A DNA stretch of 64,000 bases from Sedimenticola selenatireducens (GTDB lineage: Bacteria; Pseudomonadota; Gammaproteobacteria; Chromatiales; Chromatiaceae). The position numbers were made by a program, and so were the translations under genes. Location of the stretch: contig NZ_VMNH01000003.1 in assembly GCF_007625115.1 (NCBI RefSeq), forward strand, positions 62,001 to 126,000, read 5' to 3'. Of the stretch, positions 46,088 to 55,105 are shown in pieces. The notes below the pieces were generated by a model that saw only the letters and a program-made list of their open reading frames with translations, was not told where the DNA came from and did not search any database. Each line of letters opens with the position of its first letter. Position 1 is the first letter of the stretch.

Positions 46088-46537
46088 TTATTCCGGATTG
46101 TTGACGTTGATGATCTGTACGGTGAAGACGATGTCATTCCCGGCCAGTGGGTGATTGAAGTCGATCTTGACCTGCTCTTCATCCAACTCCATGACGATGC
46201 CGGCCAGTTCATCGCCGGCGGGGGTTGAAAAGCTGATCACCAACTCCGGTTCAAGTGCCATCTCTTCTGGGAAAGATGAGCGGGGCATGGCGTAGGCCTT
46301 CTCTTCATCGCGTGGGCCAAAGGCGTTATCTGCCTCAAGCAGCAAAGACTGCTTTTCCCCTGCTTTGAGGCCGAAGAGTGTCTTCTCAAGATTATCAATC
46401 AGACTCCCCGTTCCCAAGGTAAGCGTTATGGGGTCGCCTTCGAATGTACTGGTGATAGTGGTTCCGTCACAGAGCGCGATGGCGAAGTGCAGGGTTATTT
46501 CACTGTTAGCAGTGATTTCGGGTGTTAAATCAGACAA
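46088..46537 (-). CDS. fkpB: FKBP-type peptidyl-prolyl isomerase FkpB (SlpA)
   Basis: 149 residues of SlyD/SlpA type: [24 protein letters not shown] start, [40 protein letters not shown], then the inserted-in-flap chaperone domain and [17 protein letters not shown]. No His-rich tail, so SlpA rather than SlyD. Forms an operon with ispH; elsewhere lspA precedes it. Confidence 0.95.
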   Translation of the reverse strand: MSDLTPEITANSEITLHFAIALCDGTTITSTFEGDPITLTLGTGSLIDNLEKTLFGLKAGEKQSLLLEADNAFGPRDEEKAYAMPRSSFPEEMALEPELVISFSTPAGDELAGIVMELDEEQVKIDFNHPLAGNDIVFTVQIINVNNPE

Positions 46538-46590
46538 TGCTTTGATCCTGTTAAGTTTGGATAAATTGCTGAACGGCTCACCTAAGGGTG

Positions 46591-47142
46591 TTAGACCTCT
46601 TTATTCCAGTAAACCTCTTCTCCGCCATTCTGGCGCGCCAGTACGCGGGCAATGACAAACAGCAGGTCAGAGAGTCGATTGAGATATTTGAGTGCATTCT
46701 CATTGACTTGCTCTTGATCCTGGCGTGCTAACAAGGTCAGTCGTCGCTCTGCTCGGCGGCAAACGGCCCTGGCGTGGTGACAGCTGGCCGCCAGTATATT
46801 CCCCGCAGGGAGGATAAACTCCTTCAACGGAGGGAGTGTTTCGTTTAACTGATCAAGACTCTGTTCCAGGGCTTCGATCGATTCGTTGGTAACGACTTGA
46901 TAGCCTGGTACAGCCAGTTCCCCACCAAGATCAAACAGACGATGCTGAATCTGGGTCAGCAGCTGGGCTATCTCTTCGGGTGGATTGTGCGTAATCAGCA
47001 CGCCGATCAGGCAGTTTAGCTCATCAACCGTGCCAATGGCTTCGATGCGGGCACTGTCTTTATCGACTCGGCTGCCATCGCCTAGCCCGGTGGTGCCCTT
47101 ATCGCCTGTTCGCGTGTATATCTTAGAAAGTCTGTAGCCCAT
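46591..47142 (-). CDS. PduO-type cob(I)alamin adenosyltransferase
   Basis: 183 residues. N-terminal ATP-binding signature KIYTRTGDKGTTGLGDGSRV, DSARIEAIGTVDELNCLIG, and HHARAVCRRAERRL. Makes adenosylcobalamin from cob(I)alamin and ATP. Implies B12-dependent metabolism; no cobalamin riboswitch or other cob gene is visible. It ends 53 bp before fkpB on the same strand. Confidence 0.95.
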   Translation of the reverse strand: MGYRLSKIYTRTGDKGTTGLGDGSRVDKDSARIEAIGTVDELNCLIGVLITHNPPEEIAQLLTQIQHRLFDLGGELAVPGYQVVTNESIEALEQSLDQLNETLPPLKEFILPAGNILAASCHHARAVCRRAERRLTLLARQDQEQVNENALKYLNRLSDLLFVIARVLARQNGGEEVYWNKEV

Positions 47143-47255
47143 GTCTGGTTTCTTTAGCAGGAAAAGGCTGGATTATATCAAGTGTGCACGTGGGCGTCTT
47201 TGCGTACTGCGCCTGCTTGGTCCTGGGATTGCTAAGTAGGTGCGGGCTAAAAGTA

Positions 47256-47283
47256 TTGCAATAATTTCAATAAGGACTATGAT
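47256..47283 (+). promoter_or_regulatory. Candidate promoter of a small gene
   Basis: TTGCAA (47256-47261), 16-nt spacer, TATGAT (47278-47283), in an AT-rich gap, about 38 bp before the ATG at 47322. Confidence 0.45.
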
Positions 47284-47321
47284 ATTCTTAATCCAATAAC
47301 TCATATAGCTTGGATAACATT

Positions 47322-47516
47322 ATGATTAATAAAGATTATGCGGCAAGCAAAATCCTCCCTCTCTATGAGGTGAAAGAACTCTCTATGGAGGAAGCCTTGT
47401 TGGTGTTGGCGGCGGAGAAGGAGTCACTGCTCCAAAAGGCACAGGCTGCCGACTTTGGCTATGTGCCCAGGCCTGCGTGGATGGCGGCAGCCACTCGTGA
47501 TTCAGCGGCTGCATAA
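47322..47516 (+). CDS. Small hypothetical protein, 64 residues
   Basis: Soluble; a central amphipathic helix (VKELSMEEALLVLAAEKESLLQKAQA) and an Ala-rich tail. I do not recognise it. Support comes from an upstream promoter-like sequence, an isolated position with no gene on the other strand, and codon use like neighbours; the ribosome binding site is poor. A TTG at 47310 is an alternative start. Confidence 0.5.
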   Translation: MINKDYAASKILPLYEVKELSMEEALLVLAAEKESLLQKAQAADFGYVPRPAWMAAATRDSAAA

Positions 47517-47551
47517 TCCTAGAACATAAATTTATTTATTGAAATAGCGTA

Positions 47552-47710
47552 TCAGGAGAGCAGTTCCTGGGTTACAAACAGGTAGCCCATTACACTGACC
47601 AGCACTGCAATACTGACGTATTGTAGAATAATACAGATGCCTGGAAGGGAATTGCAGGCCTTACTTAAACCGCATAATTTGCAATTTTTCAATCTGAATA
47701 CCTCATACAC
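47552..47710 (-). CDS. Tiny CxxC membrane protein (unannotated size class)
   Basis: 52 residues, GTG start. Reads NCKLCGLSKACNSLPGICI (four Cys: a CxxC, then C-x6-C and C-x5-C) followed at once by one membrane helix (IILQYVSIAVLVSVMGYLFV) and TQELLS. The Cys-rich knuckle plus helix is unlikely to arise by chance. The frame is open upstream to about 47775 but with no ATG; an alternative TTG gives 47 residues. The Shine-Dalgarno is weak. Could be a small redox or metal-binding subunit; function unknown. Confidence 0.5.
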   Translation of the reverse strand: MYEVFRLKNCKLCGLSKACNSLPGICIILQYVSIAVLVSVMGYLFVTQELLS

Positions 47711-47999
47711 TGCTTTGGTATCTGTCTCAGGTTTTTGTCGGCACGAGACTCGCCATGACAGAGAATCCTCTCATACATTTTGATGAAACTGCCCTGCAGA
47801 AAAATCAATTCACCTATAAAATAATCTAATAATCACAAAGATCTGGCTGGCGCTATAAGGTCTTTATGAGGCGTCCAGGGGCTTTTGCTATTGGCACAGG
47901 CTTTAGGAGTCTATTTTCAGCGGTACAATGAGGTAGAATCAGATGGATCTCGCCAGCGCAACGCGTCTGGCAACATCTGACAGGTTGTAAGGAGTAATA

Positions 48000-48344
48000 A
48001 TGCTGATTGAAGGGCCCATGAATATCACCATCTCTGATCCGGCAGACGGTCAGGGTAAGGTGTTGGTGATTGTGTTTACCCCAGAGTTTCAATCGCTAAC
48101 TGTGGAAGAGCAGGGCGCGCAATTCCAGGCCTATATGGCCATGTTGGCGCAGCATATTAATTCTCAGGATGCGGTTGATGCGCGTAATCGCGCGGGGATG
48201 GCGATTATCTATCAGTTCGCTGAGGAGCTATTACCGCATATTGTGAGTGGTGACCTGGCACTGGAGGAGCGCATTGTGCTACAGCTGCGCCAGGAGGCAC
48301 AAGCTGTTGCGCTTACCGATCTTCTCGCTTCCAAGCCGAACTGA
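48000..48344 (+). CDS. Hypothetical protein upstream of rimO
   Basis: 114 residues, soluble, no motif I recognise. Beta-rich start (MNITISDPADGQGKVLVIVFTPEF), then helices (EEQGAQFQAYMAMLAQHINSQD...MAIIYQFAEELLPHIVSG). Strong AAGGAG ribosome binding site 6 nt before the ATG. Six bases before rimO, so in the same operon. The 290 bp upstream of it hold only the tiny CxxC gene on the other strand. Confidence 0.75.
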   Translation: MLIEGPMNITISDPADGQGKVLVIVFTPEFQSLTVEEQGAQFQAYMAMLAQHINSQDAVDARNRAGMAIIYQFAEELLPHIVSGDLALEERIVLQLRQEAQAVALTDLLASKPN

Positions 48345-48350
48345 TCCGGC

Positions 48351-49670
48351 ATGAGTAAACAAACCCCACAGGTTGGTTTCGTCAGTCTTGGCTGTCCCAA
48401 GAATCTGGTCGATTCTGAACGAATCCTTACCCAACTCAGGGCCGAGGGCTACGACATCGCCTATAGCTACGAAGGGGCTGATCTGGTGGTCGTCAATACC
48501 TGTGGCTTTATTGATGCTGCCGTTGAAGAATCTTTGGAGACCATTGGCGAGGCGCTCAATGAGAATGGTCGGGTGATCGTGACTGGCTGCCTTGGGGTTA
48601 AGGAGGATGAGGTTCGGTCAGTACACCCAGGTGTTCTGGCGGTTACCGGGCCGCATGCCTATGAAGAGGTGATGCGTGCCGTGCATGCCCATCTTCCTGC
48701 GCCGCATGATCCCTACATCAGCCTGGTGCCGCCGCAAGGGGTCAAGCTCACACCACGCCATTATGCTTATCTGAAGATTTCAGAGGGGTGTAATCATCGT
48801 TGTACCTTCTGCATCATTCCCAGTTTGCGGGGTGATCTGCTGAGTCGCCCGGTGGGTGAGGTGGTTAAAGAGGCTGAGAATCTGGTCAATTCAGGCGTTC
48901 GTGAGCTACTGGTAGTCTCCCAAGATACCAGTGCGTATGGCGTGGATCTTAAATATCGGACCGACCTGGTGGGTGGGTGTCTGCTGAAAACCCGCCTGAA
49001 AGAGTTGTCGCAGGCCTTGGGTGAGTTCCAGGCCTGGACCCGGTTACATTATGTCTATCCCTATCCCAGCGTGGATGATTTGATCCCCCTTATGGCGGAG
49101 GAGCTTATCCTTCCCTATCTGGATATGCCACTTCAGCACGCCAATCGCGATATCCTCAAGGCGATGCAGCGCCCGGCGGCCAGTGAGAAAGTACTGGAAA
49201 GAATCAGGCGTTGGCGGGAAATCTGTCCCGATCTCACATTACGCAGTACCTTTATTGTCGGCTTTCCCGGCGAAACCGAGGCACAGTTCCAGGAGCTATT
49301 AAACTTTCTTGAGGAGGCGCAGTTGGATCGGGTTGGCTGTTTCGCCTATTCGCCAGTAGAGGGGGCGACTGCCAATGCATTGCCTGATCAAGTGCCAGAG
49401 TCTCTGAAACAGGAACGGTTGGCCCGATTTATGGCGGTGCAGGAGGCAATCAGTCAGGAGCGGTTGACGGCCAAGATAGGTCGAAAAATGATCGTGTTGG
49501 TCGATGGTGTGACGGAAGAGGCGGTGATTGCGCGCAGTGCCGCAGATGCCCCCGAGATTGACGGCAATGTGATTATTGCGGGTGGTTGGGATCTTGAGCC
49601 GGGTGATTTTGTCGAGGTGGAGATCACCGGCTCAGACACACATGATCTGTATGCTGAGCCGGTGTTATAG
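48351..49670 (+). CDS. rimO: Ribosomal protein S12 methylthiotransferase RimO
   Basis: Radical SAM enzyme that methylthiolates the conserved Asp of ribosomal protein S12. 439 residues: N-terminal UPF0004 domain ([18 protein letters not shown]; Cys in VVVNTCGFI and VTGCLG), radical SAM motif [15 protein letters not shown], and a C-terminal TRAM domain (about 375-439). The DSE signature after LGCPKNLV distinguishes RimO from MiaB. Confidence 0.97.
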   Translation: MSKQTPQVGFVSLGCPKNLVDSERILTQLRAEGYDIAYSYEGADLVVVNTCGFIDAAVEESLETIGEALNENGRVIVTGCLGVKEDEVRSVHPGVLAVTGPHAYEEVMRAVHAHLPAPHDPYISLVPPQGVKLTPRHYAYLKISEGCNHRCTFCIIPSLRGDLLSRPVGEVVKEAENLVNSGVRELLVVSQDTSAYGVDLKYRTDLVGGCLLKTRLKELSQALGEFQAWTRLHYVYPYPSVDDLIPLMAEELILPYLDMPLQHANRDILKAMQRPAASEKVLERIRRWREICPDLTLRSTFIVGFPGETEAQFQELLNFLEEAQLDRVGCFAYSPVEGATANALPDQVPESLKQERLARFMAVQEAISQERLTAKIGRKMIVLVDGVTEEAVIARSAADAPEIDGNVIIAGGWDLEPGDFVEVEITGSDTHDLYAEPVL

Positions 49671-49675
49671 ACGAA

Positions 49676-49888
49676 TCAGGCGCTCTTTACGCCAAACGCC
49701 TTGAGGATATTGCCCAGTGGGCAAAAACCAGTAAAGGCGGATTGGAAAAGATTTAGACCGACAAATGCGGTAAACCAGTGCCAGTTGGTGTTATGAAAGA
49801 TGGGGCTCTGCTCCCATCCGAGCGCCAGGCTCAGCAGGATAAAGAAGCCGGCAAATGCAAGTATCATACGGTCGACGGTCATGTTCAT
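49676..49888 (-). CDS. DUF2892 (YgaP-type) membrane protein
   Basis: 70 residues. Two membrane segments ([16 protein letters not shown] and [21 protein letters not shown]) with the family signature [17 protein letters not shown]. In E. coli YgaP this module is fused to a rhodanese and is controlled by the sulfide/redox sensor YgaV. Here it is alone, under a promoter overlapped by a clear dyad. Confidence 0.88.
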   Translation of the reverse strand: MNMTVDRMILAFAGFFILLSLALGWEQSPIFHNTNWHWFTAFVGLNLFQSAFTGFCPLGNILKAFGVKSA

Positions 49889-49950
49889 TCCTTTTATCGA
49901 TTAAGTCATATTCGAGTGGCCTGAAATTGCGGCCATTTAAACTTGAACCG

Positions 49951-49978
49951 ATATTAGCATATCCTAATATAATGTCAA
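49951..49978 (-). promoter_or_regulatory. Promoter and overlapping operator dyad of the DUF2892 gene
   Basis: On the minus strand TTGACA (49973-49978), 16-nt spacer, TAATAT (49951-49956). The dyad ATATTAG-N6-CTAATAT (49951-49970) covers the spacer and -10 box. This looks like an ArsR/BigR/YgaV-type operator blocking a sigma-70 promoter. The regulator gene is not in the window. Confidence 0.6.
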
Positions 49979-49999
49979 TTTATATGGACGGTCTGTATC

Positions 50000-51577
50000 T
50001 TGCCTTCTGTGACTGAATATCAAGAGACACTCTTAACGCATCTGGCTCGCAATCCCGTCTGGCCTGAAGGGGTGCTGCCTGATCAAGTGATCGAGACACA
50101 TATCTCGACTGTTCTGCTAGTGGGTAATCATGCCTATAAGATCAAGAAGCCGCTAAATCTTGGGTTTCTGGATTTTTCGACACTGGAGAAACGTCACCGC
50201 TATTGCCTGGAAGAGATTCGGCTGAATAGCCGTCTGGCCCCAGATGTGTATCTGGATGTCGTTTCCATTACGGGTACGCCAGAGCAACCCACTCCCTTTG
50301 GCGAGGGTGAGGTGATCGAGTATGCGGTACGTATGCGCCGGTTTGATCAGGCCGGTTTGCTTTCAGCGCATCCTGAGTTGATCTCGCCTGAACTTGTAGA
50401 TCAGTTGGCGGATCGATTAGTCGCTTTTCATGCTTCGGTCGATGTTGTTGCCGCTGACCAGCCCTTCGGCTGTCCTGATGTGGTTTTGGCGCCCATGTAC
50501 GAAAATTTCGCCCAGATCAGGTCATTGTCCGATTCCCCCCCATTACATGCGCAGTTAGCGCAGTTAGAGGGATGGACTCAACAGACCGCTAAAAAACTCC
50601 ATGCACGTCTCTTAGTGCGTCAGGCGGGCGGATTTATACGGGAGTGTCATGGGGATCTGCATCTGGGCAATATTGCACTGGAAAAAGATGCGCTGCTGAT
50701 TTTTGATGGGATCGAGTTCAACCCTGCATTACGCTGGATTGATGTCATCAGCGAAGTGGCCTTTCTGTTGATGGATGTGGATGAGCAGGGTATGCCCAAC
50801 TATTCGCAAAGGCTGCTTAATCGCTATCTGGAGTTGAGTGGTGATTACGAGGCCTTGCCGCTGCTGCGCTTTTATCAAGTCTATCGGGCTATGGTGCGGG
50901 CCAAGGTCTGCGCCATTCGTCTGCACCAGCAAGATCTGGAGTCAGATGAGAAAAGACTGTTAACGAAAAGTTTTCAGGGCTATCTCGATTTGGCTGCACG
51001 CTATAGCAAAGCAGGGCTAACAGGGGTGATGATCACTCATGGCTATTCCGGCTCTGGCAAAAGTACACTCACAGCAATGGGGCTGGAACAACTTCCGGCG
51101 ATTCGGTTGCGCTCTGATGTTGAACGGCGACGGCTAGCAGGGCTAGCGGTGTCTGGGTCGAGCAATGCCAATCTTGCCGATGGGCTCTATCGGCCCGAGA
51201 TGACGGCCAATACCTACCAAAGATTGGCTGATGTGGCGCGACTCATCGTTGAGAGCGGCTGGATTGCCATTATCGATGCCACCTTTTTACGACATGAACA
51301 GCGTAATCCTTTCAGGTTGCTTGCGGATACGCTCGGTGTCCCCTTTGTTATTCTGGATCTGGATGTGCCCCTCGATGAGTTGGAGCGCCGGGTTGAGCAT
51401 CGACAGGCCGTGGGTAATGATCCATCAGAGGCTACCCTCGAAGTTTTGCAGCACCAGCTTACGGCAGCTGATCCTTTGACTCCGATAGAGTTGAAGTCAG
51501 TTGTTCAGGCAGTGAGTCCTGAATTCCCCCTCGACAAGATCATGGTTGTGCTCGATAAAGAGTCCAGGCCCGTCTGA
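50000..51577 (+). CDS. Fused aminoglycoside-phosphotransferase-like / AAA P-loop kinase
   Basis: 525 residues, TTG start (a GTG 9 bp on is possible). N-terminal APH-like fold (about 20-330): VGNHAYKIKKPLNLGFLDFS, catalytic ECHGDLHLGNI and metal Asp in IFDGIEFN. C-terminal P-loop kinase (about 340-515): HGYSGSGKSTL Walker A, IRLRSDVERRRLAGL, and AIIDATFLRHEQR. Both kinase modules look intact. These fusions are common in proteobacteria; the substrate is unknown and antibiotic resistance should not be assumed. Confidence 0.9.
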   Translation: MPSVTEYQETLLTHLARNPVWPEGVLPDQVIETHISTVLLVGNHAYKIKKPLNLGFLDFSTLEKRHRYCLEEIRLNSRLAPDVYLDVVSITGTPEQPTPFGEGEVIEYAVRMRRFDQAGLLSAHPELISPELVDQLADRLVAFHASVDVVAADQPFGCPDVVLAPMYENFAQIRSLSDSPPLHAQLAQLEGWTQQTAKKLHARLLVRQAGGFIRECHGDLHLGNIALEKDALLIFDGIEFNPALRWIDVISEVAFLLMDVDEQGMPNYSQRLLNRYLELSGDYEALPLLRFYQVYRAMVRAKVCAIRLHQQDLESDEKRLLTKSFQGYLDLAARYSKAGLTGVMITHGYSGSGKSTLTAMGLEQLPAIRLRSDVERRRLAGLAVSGSSNANLADGLYRPEMTANTYQRLADVARLIVESGWIAIIDATFLRHEQRNPFRLLADTLGVPFVILDLDVPLDELERRVEHRQAVGNDPSEATLEVLQHQLTAADPLTPIELKSVVQAVSPEFPLDKIMVVLDKESRPV

Positions 51578-51579
51578 CG

Positions 51580-51939
51580 TTAATCAATCAGTTCCGTATC
51601 TTCGTGGCTGTAAGCGGGAGAGCAGCAGCAAAGAATATGCAGAGCGATATCACCCTCGTTAAGAATAGCATGGGGTGTGCCGGGTGGAATGAGGATGGTA
51701 TCCCCGGATACCACTGAAAAAAGCTCATCATCCAATCGCATCTCACCCCTGCCCTGGGTAATATGGTAAATCTCCTCAGACGTTAAATGGCGATGCAAGT
51801 GAGTGGTCACTCTGGGTGGAATCACGGCTTCTGCAAGGCTTTGGTTTTTGACGTCATGGAGGCCCGGATGCATCAACTCACGAATGAGTGAACCATCCTT
51901 TGTCTGATAGGCCAGCAGATCTCGGTAAGTTGTCTTCAT
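51580..51939 (-). CDS. Cupin-domain protein
   Basis: 119 residues; cupin motif 1 THLHRHLTSEEIYHITQGRGEMRLDD with intact HxH...E, motif 2 VSGDTILIPPGTPHAI. Cys-Cys-Cys near the C-terminus (LHILCCCSPAY). Overlaps dusA by 4 bp and follows it; function unknown. Convergent with the kinase fusion. Confidence 0.9.
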   Translation of the reverse strand: MKTTYRDLLAYQTKDGSLIRELMHPGLHDVKNQSLAEAVIPPRVTTHLHRHLTSEEIYHITQGRGEMRLDDELFSVVSGDTILIPPGTPHAILNEGDIALHILCCCSPAYSHEDTELID

Positions 51940-52904
51940 AACTCAGGCACACATTTTGCCGCTTCGAGGATCACTTCGGGGGTGGCGCCGGCGCGATGCG
52001 CATGTTCGCTGATGTGGCGTCGCCAGGCCCGTGCTCTGGGTTGTCCTTGAAACAGACCCAGAATGTGTCGGCTGATGCGATTGACCGGAGCGCCCAGGGT
52101 ATGTTGCTGTTCGGCAAAGGGCATCAGTTGTTCGATAATCTGGTGCCGGCTTGGGATGGGGTGGTCGTCGCCGAACAGCCTTCGATCCGCCTCAGCCAGT
52201 ATCCAAGGGTTGTGGTAGGCCTCACGTCCAATCATCACGCCATCAACAAAGTGCAATTGGTCTTCGACTTGATCGAGTGTGGTTATCCCGCCATTGAGGA
52301 TGATCTCAAGCTGGGGAAACTCCTGCTTTATCTTATGTACGACATCGTAGCGAAGTGGGGGGATCTCTCGATTCTCTTTTGGGCTGAGCCCACTTAACCA
52401 GGCCTTGCGTGCATGAATGATGAAGGTAGAACAGCCCGCATCAGCGACAGTTGCTACAAAATTGACCAGTGCCTCGTAACTGTCCAAGTCGTCAATGCCG
52501 ATGCGGTGCTTGACTGTGACAGGTAGGCTTGTGGCACCCCGCATGGCGGCAACGCCCTCTGCAACAACCTGTGGCGTTGCCATCAGGCAGGCGCCGAACA
52601 TGCCCGATTGTACCCGGTCAGAAGGACAGCCTACATTAAGATTGACCTCATCATACCCCCATTGCTCGGCAAGTCGTGCGCAGGCGGCCAGCTCTCCAGG
52701 AACGCTCCCACCCAATTGCAGTGCCACAGGATGTTCAACGGGATCAAAATCAAGATGTCGCGATTGATCGCCGTGTAATAACGCTCCTGTCGTCACCATC
52801 TCGGTATAGAGCAGGGTATGTTTGGATATCAGGCGCAGGAAGTACCGGCAATAGCGGTCTGTCCAGTCCATCATCGGGGCAACGGAAAGTTTACGACTAA
52901 GCAT
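51936..52904 (-). CDS. dusA: tRNA-dihydrouridine synthase A
   Basis: Flavoenzyme that reduces U20/U20a of tRNA. 322 residues from MLSRKLSVAPMMDWTDRYCR; an ATG 15 bp upstream is also open. Signature VALQLGGSVPGELAACA, NLNVGCPSDRVQSGMFGACLM (catalytic Cys), VKHRIGID, FIIHARKAWLSGLSPKENR and the DusA-specific C-terminal region. Confidence 0.96.
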   Translation of the reverse strand: MLSRKLSVAPMMDWTDRYCRYFLRLISKHTLLYTEMVTTGALLHGDQSRHLDFDPVEHPVALQLGGSVPGELAACARLAEQWGYDEVNLNVGCPSDRVQSGMFGACLMATPQVVAEGVAAMRGATSLPVTVKHRIGIDDLDSYEALVNFVATVADAGCSTFIIHARKAWLSGLSPKENREIPPLRYDVVHKIKQEFPQLEIILNGGITTLDQVEDQLHFVDGVMIGREAYHNPWILAEADRRLFGDDHPIPSRHQIIEQLMPFAEQQHTLGAPVNRISRHILGLFQGQPRARAWRRHISEHAHRAGATPEVILEAAKCVPEL

Positions 52905-53089
52905 AGGGCTATAATGCAATAAAAAAGTAAACGGCGTGATTATTTTTAGCTGTGAGTATACCTATGGCCAATGGCGGGTATGCGAGTATGGATTCTCCAG
53001 AAAAAAACCAACAAAAACAAATTTTATGAAAAATGATGATATTTATTGGCCAATGCCACAAGTAATACTAAGGCATTGCCATTATTGAT

Positions 53090-53137
53090 GATTGCTTGGG
53101 TCAATCAGAAAAACAATTGTATTGACTGTAAGCAATC
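53090..53137 (+). promoter_or_regulatory. Long imperfect hairpin upstream of the diguanylate cyclase gene
   Basis: GATTGCTT (53090-53097) pairs with AAGCAATC (53130-53137), and GTCAAT (53100-53105) with ATTGAC (53121-53126), leaving a 2x3 internal loop and a 15-nt A-rich loop. It lies about 120 bp before the start codon in a 355-bp gap. I see no other feature there. Confidence 0.5.
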
Positions 53138-53259
53138 CAGGGGCGTGTGGGGTTTATTGATAATCAAGTCATTTATGCCCATTATGTCAGCCTGCCCTTA
53201 AGTCAGCACACGCCGATTGCCTGTTGGGTAGTAAAATCTCTAGGAGTTGAAGACAGAGC

Positions 53260-54711
53260 ATGTTCAAACAAAATAAGCGTTTGATAATCCTGATTAGTGC
53301 TTTGTTGATAGCGGGTTTTTTGCTGACAAGTCTGGCCAGTTACTTTATATCCGTCGCCTCCTTGCGGGACCATGTCGCCAATAATGAATTGCCACTTACC
53401 AGTGATAATATCTATACCGAGATCCAGCGTGATCTGCTAAAACCGATTTTTATCTCTTCGGTCATGGCTTCCGATACCTTTTTGCGAGACTGGGTGATTC
53501 GAGGTGAGCAGGAGCAGACCGAAGTCACGCGTTATCTCAAGGAACTCAAGGAAAAGTACAATGCCTTTACGGCATTTTTTGTATCGGAGCAGAGTCGTAA
53601 CTATTACCATGCCGATGGCTTGTTAAAGCAAGTGCGCCCTAATGAACCACGTGATGCGTGGTATTTTCGGGTTCGTGAATTGCCCAGTGACTATGAGATC
53701 AATGTTGATTTTGACATGGCAAACAATGATGCCATGACGGTATTCGTGAACTACCGTGTCTATGATTACGAGGGTAAATTTATTGGTGTCACCGGTGTTG
53801 GATTGGCGGTTGACGCGGTTAAAAAGATGATCACCCATTATCAGGAGACCTATGATCGGGATATTCTGTTTGTCGATCAACAGGGTGGGGTTAGGCTGAG
53901 CAGTGCTGAAATAAGCGACAGCGAAAACTATCTGAAAGAGCTGGAGCGTGATGCCGAGACGGGTCGCTTATTGAAAGAGATCGCTGTTGCAGATGCTGGA
54001 TCGTTTGAGTATCAGTTGTCAGACCGGACGGTTCTGTTAAACACCCGCTATATCAAGGAGTTTGGGTGGTATTTGCTGGTAGTGCAAAGTGAGGTGGCAG
54101 GTACCGGCGAGTTGTTCAATACGTTGCTGATCAATTTGGCCGCCTGTGCTTTGATCACACTCATTGTGCTGGTCATCACTAATTTCACCATATCTTCATA
54201 CCAGCAGGATATTGAACGGATGGCGACAACCGACAAGTTAACCGGCCTGTATAATCGTCAGGCACTGGACATCCTCTTCAGGCAGCTGGTATTGAATTTG
54301 AAGCGGCGCCCGACAGAGATGTCCGCCTTACTGTTCGATCTTGATCACTTTAAACGGGTTAATGATCAGTATGGTCATCTGGCTGGGGATGCGGTGTTGG
54401 AGCAGATTGCCCGTTTGACCGTCTCCCGGTTGCGCGAAACGGATATTATCTGTCGCTGGGGAGGGGAGGAGTTCCTGGTGTTGTTAAAGGATTGTGATAT
54501 TGCCATTGCCCGGAATATGGCGGAAGAGTTACGTCTGAGTGTGTTAAACAATCCCACCGACTATCAGCAGAAACAGATCAATATGACAATTAGTGTTGGT
54601 GTTGCTGGGTATCGTCCTGAGGATACCAGAGATCAACTGATTGCCAGAGTAGATAAGGCCCTCTTCAAAGCCAAGCGAAGTGGAAGGAACCAGGTAGCAA
54701 TAGATGATTGA
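53260..54711 (+). CDS. Membrane-bound diguanylate cyclase with Cache-type sensor
   Basis: 483 residues: membrane helix about 8-31, periplasmic dCache-like sensor (about 35-280, YYHADGLLKQVRPNEPRDAWYF and GVGLAVDAVKKMI typical), second helix about 285-308, then a GGDEF domain (about 325-483) with active site RWGGEEF and the inhibitory I-site RETD five residues upstream. It should make c-di-GMP in response to an extracellular ligand and be feedback-inhibited. Monocistronic. Confidence 0.95.
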   Translation: MFKQNKRLIILISALLIAGFLLTSLASYFISVASLRDHVANNELPLTSDNIYTEIQRDLLKPIFISSVMASDTFLRDWVIRGEQEQTEVTRYLKELKEKYNAFTAFFVSEQSRNYYHADGLLKQVRPNEPRDAWYFRVRELPSDYEINVDFDMANNDAMTVFVNYRVYDYEGKFIGVTGVGLAVDAVKKMITHYQETYDRDILFVDQQGGVRLSSAEISDSENYLKELERDAETGRLLKEIAVADAGSFEYQLSDRTVLLNTRYIKEFGWYLLVVQSEVAGTGELFNTLLINLAACALITLIVLVITNFTISSYQQDIERMATTDKLTGLYNRQALDILFRQLVLNLKRRPTEMSALLFDLDHFKRVNDQYGHLAGDAVLEQIARLTVSRLRETDIICRWGGEEFLVLLKDCDIAIARNMAEELRLSVLNNPTDYQQKQINMTISVGVAGYRPEDTRDQLIARVDKALFKAKRSGRNQVAIDD

Positions 54712-54801
54712 GTTTGTCGCCTAACTGCGATGCCTTGTGATACTGATCGCTGTGTCTTCAGGCAAGCAATTTGATTGGGCTGTGGGGTTAGAAATGAAAA
54801 A

Positions 54802-54831
54802 ACCGGTCAATAGATAAGGCCTACTGACCGG
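54802..54831 (-). terminator. Terminator of the small secreted-protein gene
   Basis: Minus-strand stem CCGGTCA (54825-54831) with TGACCGGT (54802-54809), followed by TTTTTTC. Lies 56 bp past the stop of the minus-strand gene; it may also serve the cyclase gene from the other side. Confidence 0.85.
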
Positions 54832-54886
54832 CTAAGCATTGAATATTTATAATCGATATAAGTATTCAGAATACTTCAATGAAGTA

Positions 54887-55105
54887 TTACTCTTTTTTCT
54901 CTTTTTCTTCGTTATCGCCCTTGAGAGACTCAAGGCAATCTTTCATGAAATCTGCAAGTTCAGCCGCAGGCACATTATCTTCCTTTGCATAAGCCTGGCA
55001 GCGCTCTTCATCAGTTTGATTGGCATTGTCAGCAGCAACGACAACACTGTTTGCCAGGAAGGCAAATAGTAAAACCAACAGACTGTACAACGATGTTTTC
55101 TTCAT
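54887..55105 (-). CDS. Small secreted protein, unknown
   Basis: 72 residues. Signal peptide MKKTSLYSLLVLLFAFLANS with cleavage after VVA. The mature chain (about 48 residues) is acidic, has two Cys (ERCQAY; MKDCLES) 20 residues apart, and a Lys/Glu tail. It has a proper terminator and a ribosome binding site (AGGAAAG). I do not recognise the family. Confidence 0.75.
   Translation of the reverse strand: MKKTSLYSLLVLLFAFLANSVVVAADNANQTDEERCQAYAKEDNVPAAELADFMKDCLESLKGDNEEKEKKE

Noticed and set aside
50000-51577. Reading the APH-like kinase fusion as an aminoglycoside resistance gene
   Set aside because: The fold is shared by many small-molecule kinases, the fusion to a P-loop kinase is a housekeeping-type architecture, and no resistance context is present.
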